From: Candidatus Bathyarchaeota archaeon
GTDB lineage: Archaea; Thermoproteota; Bathyarchaeia; Bathyarchaeales; DTEX01
DNA: 11,791 bases
Reading direction: 5' to 3'
Assembly: GCA_021162225.1 (NCBI GenBank)
Contig: JAGGZB010000137.1
Location: 1 to 11,791, forward strand
In this document: in pieces, positions 6,142 through 11,791 of the stretch
Numbering within the stretch: the first letter of the stretch is position 1
How the letters are laid out: each line of letters begins with the position of its first letter
Program-made: the position numbers and the translations under genes
Notes under the pieces: model-generated
Seen by the model: the letters and a program-made list of their open reading frames with translations, nothing else
What the model was told of the DNA's origin: nothing
Databases searched by the model: none

Positions 6142-7230
6142 ATGGAGGTCATGGAAAGGTTGAATCCAGAGAACCGCGTTAAGAAGCTGCTCGGTCTTAT
6201 GGAGTCTAAGAGCCTTGATTGTCTTCTGATCGCGAATGCTAAAAATATGGAGTATCTCACCGGCTTCGAAGGTGGCTCATTGCTTCTCATTCCGAGGGAT
6301 GGCGAAAACATGCTCTTCGTGTATGGAGTTAACTATGAAGCCGCGAGGGTTAAAGCAAGAGGGGTGCTTGTAAAACTTGTGAAGCATGGGGAGATTCTCA
6401 TCGATAAAACTGTGGAGATGCTTAAGGCTTGGAAGATTCATAGGCTCGGCTTCGATTCTCTAACCGTATCCACCTATCTAAAGCTGAAGAAACGCTTGGG
6501 CAACGTAGATTTCAAGGATGCAAGTAGTATCATGTGGTCTCTGAGGAAGATCAAAGATAGTGATGAGATTTCCCTCATGAAGAAGGCGGCTGAGCTAACG
6601 AGTCTGGGAATGCAGAAGGCCCTAGAGATGGTTGAGGCTGGAATCAGCGAACGGGAGGTTGCCGCCGAGATCGAATATGCAATGAGAAAGAAGGGTTCAG
6701 ACGGAGTTTCTTTTGACACAATCGTCAGTTCCGGTCCGAACTCGGCTTATCCCCATGGAGGCTGCGGGGATCGAGTATTGAGGGAAGGAGACTTTGTCGT
6801 TGTAGATGTAGGCGCAAAGTATAGGAGTTACTGCTCAGACATGACCAGAACGTTTATCATAGGCAAACCCTCGCCGAAGCAACTCAAGATCTACGAGACG
6901 GTTAGGAAAGCTCAAAGGCTAGCAGCTGAAAATGTCAGAGCAGGAGTTGAGGCTCGAGAGATCGATCATATCGCAAGGGACTTTATATCAAGAGCTGGAT
7001 ACGGGGAATACTTTGTTCATGGACTGGGACATGGCGTCGGACTGGACATTCATGAACCGCCAACGTTAAGTCCGTATAGCAAGGATGTTCTTTCAGAGGG
7101 CAACGTATTAACGATCGAGCCTGGAATCTATATTCCAGGTTTTGGAGGCGTTAGAATAGAAGACACCGTTCTAGTCTTGGATAGCGGGGTTGAAAAGTTG
7201 ACTGATGCCCCTTACATATATCAAGTGTGA
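6142..7230 (+). CDS. M24B Xaa-Pro aminopeptidase (prolidase-like)
   Basis: A metallopeptidase of about 362 residues that removes N-terminal residues ahead of proline or cleaves Xaa-Pro dipeptides. The N-terminal creatinase-like domain occupies about 10-125. The C-terminal pita-bread domain carries all five metal ligands (numbered from ATG 6142): Asp222 in VVDVGA, Asp233 in CSDMTR, His297 in GLGHGVG, Glu326 in TIEPGIY and Glu340 in GVRIEDT. Catalytic histidines are His205 in SAYPHGG and His304 in DIHEPP. Which of the two activities it has cannot be told from sequence. The start is ambiguous: TTG 6118 overlaps the nitroreductase end; ATG 6142, ATG 6151 and TTG 6160 are alternatives, and a strong GGAGGT at 6144-6149 would best suit TTG 6160. 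The 113 bases after its stop, up to the convergent AMMECR1 gene, hold no feature I can support. Confidence 0.93.
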   Translation: MEVMERLNPENRVKKLLGLMESKSLDCLLIANAKNMEYLTGFEGGSLLLIPRDGENMLFVYGVNYEAARVKARGVLVKLVKHGEILIDKTVEMLKAWKIHRLGFDSLTVSTYLKLKKRLGNVDFKDASSIMWSLRKIKDSDEISLMKKAAELTSLGMQKALEMVEAGISEREVAAEIEYAMRKKGSDGVSFDTIVSSGPNSAYPHGGCGDRVLREGDFVVVDVGAKYRSYCSDMTRTFIIGKPSPKQLKIYETVRKAQRLAAENVRAGVEAREIDHIARDFISRAGYGEYFVHGLGHGVGLDIHEPPTLSPYSKDVLSEGNVLTIEPGIYIPGFGGVRIEDTVLVLDSGVEKLTDAPYIYQV

Positions 7231-7343
7231 GTGGCGAAGGATCTTTAGCATCTAAGGATTCCCTCAAGTAAGATTATGATGGAAAGGCGAAAATTGGCTT
7301 AATAACGCATGGATTCGTAGATTGATTTACTCTTAAGCTATCC

Positions 7344-8012
7344 TCACGACCCTTCCTTTAAGATCTCCTTAAGCTTTTTGAATCCATTTTCCTCGCGAAG
7401 ATCTACTGAGACGATTTTCCCGTTAGGCTCCAGTTCTATCAGCAGGATGCATGAAAATTTGTATATCTTTGTTCCGTGGAGTACCCAGCAGTCTGGCGTT
7501 AATCCCGCTTTCATACAACATTGGCATAGAAACTCTTCAGAATCCCATCCCCACTCGACGGGAACTTGTGGAAGCAGAAGTCCCTTATTGAATCCGCGTT
7601 CAACTATTAATCCGTCAACTCCGACCTTCACTTTTGATGGGTACTCTTTTGGCGATGAAACCTTTATCAGCTCCGGAGGCGTTAGGACGCTTACCTCAAA
7701 TACGACGCTGTTCAGCTCTTTCATGGATAGCGGTGGGAATCTTGGATCTCTGGTAGCTGATTCTATAGCTGCTTCGATAACCGCCCTTACTAGAGGATAT
7801 GTCGGATATGGGAATCCAATGCATCCCCTAAGTTCCCTTTTTCCCCTCCGAAGGGCATTTATTGTTACGAAAACTCCTCTTGGCTCTTGGAGATTTTCGG
7901 AGACGTTGTCTGGAGGACTTATTATGGTTCCATCCTTGAGGTTTCTCTCAACCGCTTTTCGAGCAAGCTTGACGAGGAGTTCTCCCTCCTCCCTAGTCAA
8001 GCTGAAATGCAT
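7344..8012 (-). CDS. AMMECR1 family protein
   Basis: A 222-residue protein of the AMMECR1 family (the TIGR00296 type), conserved in archaea and eukaryotes; the molecular function is not established. The hallmark LRGCIG is at 61-66, followed by the ESATRDPRFPPL stretch (84-95). A further conserved region runs from LLPQVPVEWGW (146-156) into a cysteine-rich part (Cys163, 165, 166 and 175). The protein is cytosolic, with no signal or membrane segment. In other archaea this domain can be fused or linked to a MEMO1-like domain; here it stands alone. ATG 8012 is chosen over TTG 8027 because GAGGGT (8020-8025) sits seven bases before the ATG and overlaps the TTG. It lies 75 bases downstream of the proteasome gene on the same strand and may be co-transcribed with it. 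Confidence 0.93.
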   Translation of the reverse strand: MHFSLTREEGELLVKLARKAVERNLKDGTIISPPDNVSENLQEPRGVFVTINALRRGKRELRGCIGFPYPTYPLVRAVIEAAIESATRDPRFPPLSMKELNSVVFEVSVLTPPELIKVSSPKEYPSKVKVGVDGLIVERGFNKGLLLPQVPVEWGWDSEEFLCQCCMKAGLTPDCWVLHGTKIYKFSCILLIELEPNGKIVSVDLREENGFKKLKEILKEGS

Positions 8013-8019
8013 GCGTGCA

Positions 8020-8025
8020 ACCCTC
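8020..8025 (-). promoter_or_regulatory. Ribosome binding site that decides the AMMECR1 start
   Basis: On the minus strand GAGGGT lies seven bases before ATG 8012. The upstream TTG 8027 overlaps this site and would have no binding site of its own. Confidence 0.6.
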
Positions 8026-8087
8026 AAGTCTAAATGAGTAGTTATTCCTTAAAAGCCTGAACTCCTGAGTTAAGAAGGAAGTTAGAT

Positions 8088-8702
8088 TTAGAACTTGATT
8101 GATTCCTCTTTAACTCCATCCTTCGTTATGATCATGAAGTCTATGCCATCTCCACTCATAGAATCTCGGCTTATAGCGGATCTTATTGCCTTCTCGGCGA
8201 GTTTCTTTCCCTCTTCCACAGTCATATCTTCTCTATAATACTCCTCTAAGACGCCTATCGCCATTTCAGCTCCGGATCCGACAGCCGTGTAATTGTCTGG
8301 AATATTTGAGCCTAGCAAATCTAGAACATACAGTGCTGGCCCGTCTTCGTCAACTCCGCCGACAACCGTCTGTGTTATTAGCGGGTAGAGTCTTCTGCTA
8401 AAGAGTAGGTTTGACATGAGCTTCGCAACTGCTCTAACAGTTATTGGACGATTAACCTCGAGCCTAAATAGGTTTGCGTATGCCCCTACCTCTCGCACAA
8501 GTGTCTGCATGTCTGAGACAAGTCCAGCACACGCCGCGCCTATGTTCGGTGTTATTTTGAATACTTTCTTTCCGGAGCGGCTGAGAACGAGGTTCCCGTA
8601 GGAAACTCTTTTCTCTGACGCTAAGACAACTCCATCTTTACATAGAATGCCGACGGTGGTTGCCCCGGGTAAATATAACGGTGATGATTGATTCTCAAAC
8701 AA
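8088..8702 (-). CDS. psmB: 20S proteasome beta subunit, PsmB1-like, Thr1 replaced by Ala
   Basis: A 204-residue beta subunit of the 20S proteasome, the barrel protease that degrades unfolded proteins fed by AAA+ unfoldases. It is of the Ntn-hydrolase fold: VGILCKDGVVLASEKR (17-32), GKKVFKI (44-50, Lys46 aligning with catalytic Lys33), the GSG loop (142-144) and RDSMSGDGIDF (179-189). Aligned without gaps to the Thermoplasma beta subunit, the residue at catalytic Thr1 is Ala14; Thr15 and Thr16 align with positions 2 and 3. From memory, crenarchaeal PsmB1 subunits have the same non-catalytic pattern and similar sequence elsewhere, including the SGDGID stretch. It is therefore predicted to be structural. 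TTG 8702 is supported by AAGGGTG seven bases upstream (8710-8716). Confidence 0.93.
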   Translation of the reverse strand: MFENQSSPLYLPGATTVGILCKDGVVLASEKRVSYGNLVLSRSGKKVFKITPNIGAACAGLVSDMQTLVREVGAYANLFRLEVNRPITVRAVAKLMSNLLFSRRLYPLITQTVVGGVDEDGPALYVLDLLGSNIPDNYTAVGSGAEMAIGVLEEYYREDMTVEEGKKLAEKAIRSAISRDSMSGDGIDFMIITKDGVKEESIKF

Positions 8703-8709
8703 TCTGCTG

Positions 8710-8716
8710 CACCCTT
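8710..8716 (-). promoter_or_regulatory. Ribosome binding site of the proteasome gene
   Basis: AAGGGTG on the minus strand, seven bases before TTG 8702. It supports a non-ATG start for the proteasome subunit. Confidence 0.55.
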
Positions 8717-8756
8717 AATTCGGTTTTAGCCTTTATGAAGATAACACCGCGCCGCA

Positions 8757-8776
8757 TTATTAAACTTTTTTCAGTA
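8757..8776 (-). promoter_or_regulatory. Possible promoter of the proteasome gene
   Basis: On the minus strand an A-run is followed by GTTTAATAAT, resembling a TFB-recognition element plus TATA box centred near 8761. A start site near 8735 would give a leader of about 32 bases with the AAGGGTG site. The region is only 83 bases long and AT-rich, so the match could be chance; read-through from the alkyltransferase gene is the alternative. Confidence 0.35.
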
Positions 8777-8785
8777 TTTGAGATG

Positions 8786-9145
8786 TCAATACAAGATCTC
8801 CTTTGATAGCCTAACTCTCCTTCCGATGACTGGTATTCCCTCCTCGATCAGTAGACGCCTTCTAACTTCAGCTGACTTCCCCTTCCCGGCGATGAAGCCA
8901 TCCGACCGTACGACTCTATGGCACGGAATTATGGGCGGCAGAGGATTCTTGTGAAGCGCGTTTCCAACAGCCCTATAAGCGTTCGGTCTGCCGATCTTCT
9001 CAGCTATCCTTTTATATGTGCTTACTTTCCCCCTAGGAATCTCTAAGGTTGCTGTGAGAACAGCTCTCTCAAACTCAGTCATCTCGGATAGAAGATTCAG
9101 AAGATCTTCCTTGCTGTAAACGCTTTTTCTCTTCTCGTCTTTCAT
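8786..9145 (-). CDS. ogt: O6-alkylguanine-DNA alkyltransferase, short form
   Basis: A 119-residue DNA repair protein that transfers an alkyl group from O6-alkylguanine onto its own cysteine, a one-use reaction. The active-site motif IPCHRV is at 73-78 with the acceptor Cys75. RAVGNALHKNP (58-68) holds the arginine finger (Arg58) and the Asn-hinge region, and the winged-helix part begins at FERAVL (25-30). The retained Cys argues against an alkyltransferase-like protein, which has Trp there. It consists of the catalytic DNA-binding domain with only about 20 residues before it; the N-terminal domain of Ada/Ogt proteins is absent. GAGGGG lies just upstream of ATG 9145. It lies between the phosphodiesterase and proteasome genes on the same strand, with gaps of 56 and 83 bases. 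Confidence 0.93.
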   Translation of the reverse strand: MKDEKRKSVYSKEDLLNLLSEMTEFERAVLTATLEIPRGKVSTYKRIAEKIGRPNAYRAVGNALHKNPLPPIIPCHRVVRSDGFIAGKGKSAEVRRRLLIEEGIPVIGRRVRLSKEILY

Positions 9146-9201
9146 GCTTTCCCCTCACCGTCTCAGCTATGATTCTGAGATCGGGGAAGATCGCCTTAAG
9201 G

Positions 9202-11184
9202 TTATTCTTCAAGTCTATCCATGAAGTATGTGTGAGTTAAGCTCATCTCGCTCTCAATGACTGCCTTGAGCTTTTCATACTTCTCCATCAGTTCTTTGAG
9301 TTCTTTAATTTTGAAGTTTGGATCCTCTAGTGCTTGATAGATCACTGCGCCCTCGGCATCTCGTGGTACAGGCAGATCCATCAAGTAGCATACAGTCGGC
9401 ACTATATCAACGAGCCATACGGTTCTATCTATCACTACGCCTTTCTTGATTCCCGGACCAGCCATTATCAATAATCCTCTCAAATCGCCTATGCCATACC
9501 TTGCAGTTGGTAGGAAGGCACCGTGTTGTCCACCGAACTCCGGCCTCAACGCGAATATTATGTCTCCAATCCTATCTCCATAGAGTCCGATTATGCGGGC
9601 GTCCTCTTTTCTAAGGGCGAAGAGAATTGGTTTAAGTCCTGTTTCCGGATCTGTGTAGTTGTACAGTGCTTTTATTATCTGGTCTACTACTTCGTCATAT
9701 TCTTGGGGCTCAACTATGCCCTCCGGATCTCTGCCTTTAAGATTAACGTAGATGTAACATGATCTTTGCGGCGCAGCTTTTGTTCTGCTCCAGTCTATTA
9801 CTTTATGTCCATTCTCCTCCTTGTAGACTAATAATCCTGCATTCTCCAGTATGCTTCGAACATCGATCCTATGTGTCGTAGGCTTTGCTCCATGATCTGA
9901 AACTATAACTATCAATGTCTTATTCGGATCCGTCTTGTTCAAGATCTCTTCAATCATGCGGTCTAGACTCTTATAGAATTCCAGCTCAACCTTCAAGTAG
10001 GTTTTGTTCTTATCTCTGCTGGTAGCAGTTGAGGGATCCACGTTATTTATGAATGAGTGGTAAGCCCAATCTGGACAGTGAGCATGCATCACAAAGATCT
10101 TCCAGGATGGTTTTTCTTCCATGAGCTTGCAGGCTGCCTTTGCGAACCATCTATGCTCCATATCAATTATCTCAAGGAATGTCTCCTCGTCGATCCAGCC
10201 CAGAGTTAGGGCATTATATGCTCCATGAGCAGGGATCGGATAGACATCCTCAAACTCGAGTTTTTCAGCTATCTCTTTAGGGTGACTCCATCCGGATAGA
10301 GCTCCTATCGGAGAGACGTAGAGTTTAATCTTTGAACAGTCACGTGAGAGCTCGATTAGCTTAACCTTGAAAGCCGCTTTAAACTCTCCCTTCTCCGTCT
10401 TGAATATATCCTTGATGAGCGGGCTCCACTCTCCTCTTTTCAGCCTTGCAAAGGCAGAGCTGAAGTCCCTCGTCTTCGAGAGTACGATCTCAGTGAAGCC
10501 TGAGCCATGATCTAAAGCGAGAAGCAACCATGATGTAGGTTCCACTCTGTATAATGCTCTGGGAAAGTAGAGTTTGATCTCAGCCTCACGTATATTTTTC
10601 ACGCCACTCGGCAGATTCTTCCATTCTCCTCCCTCTTTAAGATCTATCTTCGCCGCTAAGGGATACTCGTCGCTTGAGAAGAGCATACCGTCACATACCG
10701 TGACTCCATACTTCGCGGCGTATCTACCCACTTCAACCGTGCGTTCAAGTTCGGGAGTAACCCTCCATTCATTAATAGATAACCCCGCCCCTCCAACCTG
10801 AATTATGTTTTCTCCCCGAGGAGGCCATGTAGATGGATAATTCATGATCAAAACTGGCTCGCCTATTTCCCCTATCTTCTCCCATATGTATTGAGCTCTG
10901 CAGTCGCGTGAGTCGAAGGCGGGGTATGTATGGTCAAGAGGCATGCCGGGCTTATGCATATTGAAGCATGTTATCCCATGGGTTCCTATCCACGCCCCGG
11001 TTACGATGCTTGTCCAGTTGGGAGGCGTTATCGTAGGATACGGCACCATACAGTTTCTGAAGTAGACGCCTCGGTCAATCAATCTCTTAATATTGGGCAG
11101 ATGCCCCTTCATTGCATAATTGTAAAGTCTAGGCGCAATAGGCCCATCGAGTCCTATGAGAACGAGCTTTTCGGGCTTTAACAT
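9202..11184 (-). CDS. Alkaline-phosphatase-superfamily phosphodiesterase
   Basis: A 660-residue member of the type I phosphodiesterase/nucleotide pyrophosphatase branch of the alkaline phosphatase superfamily, which hydrolyses phosphate mono- or diesters with two metal ions. All expected residues are visible: Asp13 in LIGLDG, the nucleophile Thr53 with Asn56 in TPPNW, Asp372 and His376 in PDWAYH, Asp430 and His431 in SDHG, and His554 in GGQHGA. A region of about 180-320, rich in predicted beta strands, interrupts the core as a cap or insertion. There is no signal peptide, so action is probably in the cytoplasm, unusual for secreted relatives. The C-terminal tail (625-660) is helical and charged. 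Substrate is unknown; cofactor-independent phosphoglycerate mutase and sulfatases share the fold but lack this motif set. ATG 11184 has GGGAG eight bases upstream. Confidence 0.9.
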   Translation of the reverse strand: MLKPEKLVLIGLDGPIAPRLYNYAMKGHLPNIKRLIDRGVYFRNCMVPYPTITPPNWTSIVTGAWIGTHGITCFNMHKPGMPLDHTYPAFDSRDCRAQYIWEKIGEIGEPVLIMNYPSTWPPRGENIIQVGGAGLSINEWRVTPELERTVEVGRYAAKYGVTVCDGMLFSSDEYPLAAKIDLKEGGEWKNLPSGVKNIREAEIKLYFPRALYRVEPTSWLLLALDHGSGFTEIVLSKTRDFSSAFARLKRGEWSPLIKDIFKTEKGEFKAAFKVKLIELSRDCSKIKLYVSPIGALSGWSHPKEIAEKLEFEDVYPIPAHGAYNALTLGWIDEETFLEIIDMEHRWFAKAACKLMEEKPSWKIFVMHAHCPDWAYHSFINNVDPSTATSRDKNKTYLKVELEFYKSLDRMIEEILNKTDPNKTLIVIVSDHGAKPTTHRIDVRSILENAGLLVYKEENGHKVIDWSRTKAAPQRSCYIYVNLKGRDPEGIVEPQEYDEVVDQIIKALYNYTDPETGLKPILFALRKEDARIIGLYGDRIGDIIFALRPEFGGQHGAFLPTARYGIGDLRGLLIMAGPGIKKGVVIDRTVWLVDIVPTVCYLMDLPVPRDAEGAVIYQALEDPNFKIKELKELMEKYEKLKAVIESEMSLTHTYFMDRLEE

Positions 11185-11213
11185 CTCATCTTCTCCCTAA
11201 TCGTTGATACCGA

Positions 11214-11223
11214 AATAATTAAT
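11214..11223 (-). promoter_or_regulatory. Possible promoter of the phosphodiesterase gene
   Basis: On the minus strand TTAATTATTT follows a purine-rich GGATGG and lies 30-40 bases before ATG 11184. A start near 11194 would leave a leader of about 10 bases, which is short but could include part of the GGGAG site. Weak match. Confidence 0.3.
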
Positions 11224-11285
11224 CCATCCTTTTTTATGGTTTGCTCAGTTGTCTATGTCTCTTTAAGGAAACCTTCTGATGCTAA

Positions 11286-11303
11286 ACGCCCTTCCGGAGG
11301 CGT
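11286..11303 (-). terminator. Small GC-rich hairpin after the mntP-like gene
   Basis: Five-base arms ACGCC and GGCGT enclose an eight-base loop, nine bases beyond the stop codon of the mntP-like gene. On the minus strand the hairpin is followed by TTT. It may be a weak terminator separating this gene from the phosphodiesterase gene; the short stem and short T-run make this tentative. Confidence 0.3.
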
Positions 11304-11311
11304 ATTTCCGC

Positions 11312-11791
11312 TTAAGATAAATGCTCCAGAAGAATCTTAACTCCAATCATTATCAGAATTATTCCTCCAATAATCTCGATCTTTCTTCCGAAAGCCTTGC
11401 TGACGTAGCTTCCCATGTATAAGCCGAGGAACGATAACAGAAACGTGACAGTGCCGATTATAATTATGGAGCTGAAAATTGGTAATCTCAAGAATGCGAA
11501 CGTGATTCCGACGGCTAATGCATCTATGCTGGTCGCGACTGAAAGGGTTAATAACGTGACTTTGTTAAGCATATTATCCTTTAAAATATTATTCTTTCTA
11601 TCAATGGATCCACGTATCATCTTACATCCAATCAGCAGAAGTAGGAAAAAGGCTATCCAGTGATCGAAGTTGGAAATAACATCTAGCAAGGTTAAGGCCC
11701 CTAACCATCCTATAAGAGGCATGAAAGCCTGAAAGAAACCGAAGAATCCCCCAACCTTAAGAGCATCTTCTATTTTAGGCGATCTCACATA
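11312..11791 (-). CDS. mntP: MntP-like manganese efflux pump, N-terminus missing
   Basis: The C-terminal 160 residues of a membrane protein resembling MntP (formerly DUF204/YebN), which exports Mn2+ and protects against manganese excess. The open frame runs off the right edge, so the GTG at 11788 is an internal Val and not the start; compared with E. coli MntP about 25-30 residues are missing, including the first helix with its DAFAAS-type motif. Visible are the FxQAxMPLIGW region, then NFDHWIAFFLL and IGCKMI, a charged loop, and the second signature SVATSIDALAVG with its membrane Asp. Later come FLGLYMGS, GRKIEIIGG and the final helix IGVKILLEHL. About five helices remain of six. The substrate assignment follows the family and is not shown by sequence alone. 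Confidence 0.9.
   Translation of the reverse strand, partial: YVRSPKIEDALKVGGFFGFFQAFMPLIGWLGALTLLDVISNFDHWIAFFLLLLIGCKMIRGSIDRKNNILKDNMLNKVTLLTLSVATSIDALAVGITFAFLRLPIFSSIIIIGTVTFLLSFLGLYMGSYVSKAFGRKIEIIGGIILIMIGVKILLEHLS

Noticed and set aside
7378..8037. A 219-codon open frame on the plus strand, antisense to AMMECR1
   Set aside because: It mirrors a well-conserved gene, its translation is Ser/Thr/Pro-rich without a recognisable domain, and it has no ribosome binding site. The AMMECR1 motifs on the other strand are unmistakable.

Overview
The window is archaeal chromosomal DNA, most likely from the Thermoproteota (crenarchaeal/TACK) side. The supporting evidence is an archaeal 16S rRNA 3' end with its anti-Shine-Dalgarno sequence, TATA-box promoters, a 20S proteasome beta subunit closest in sequence to the crenarchaeal PsmB1 type, AMMECR1 and DUF1893 proteins, and frequent TTG/GTG starts preceded by GGTG or GAGGGT ribosome binding sites. 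I cannot name the genus. All calls come from reading the sequence, with no database search.

Layout. Positions 1-184 are the 3' end of 16S rRNA. No tRNA or 23S rRNA follows it; instead a TATA promoter at about 265-279 drives a small two-helix membrane protein with an acidic tail (316-624). After a T-rich terminator region come three co-directional genes: an NDP-sugar nucleotidyltransferase (752-1510), a 552-residue coiled-coil protein of unknown function (1553-3211) and a 607-residue AAA+ ATPase of the MoxR/MCM type (3230-5053). Gaps of 42 and 18 bases suggest one operon. A DUF1893 protein (5061-5498, minus) converges on the ATPase and diverges from a nitroreductase plus M24 aminopeptidase pair (5609-7230, plus). 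From 7344 to the right edge everything is on the minus strand: AMMECR1, proteasome beta subunit, O6-alkylguanine-DNA alkyltransferase, a 660-residue alkaline-phosphatase-superfamily phosphodiesterase, and a MntP-like manganese exporter cut by the window edge. No gene-free stretch exceeds about 135 bases.

How the genes may work together. The best candidate for an undescribed system is the coiled-coil/AAA+ pair. The coiled-coil protein looks like an antiparallel hairpin: two arms of similar length, a basic proline-containing break in the middle, and two flanking globular parts that share a P-F-aromatic-x3-aromatic-E motif. The neighbouring ATPase has MoxR/MCM-like features but an altered Walker B (Pro-Glu instead of Asp-Glu). 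The proteasome subunit has Ala where the catalytic Thr1 should be, so it is predicted to be a structural, non-proteolytic beta subunit needing a catalytic partner encoded elsewhere. The remaining genes are ordinary housekeeping functions.
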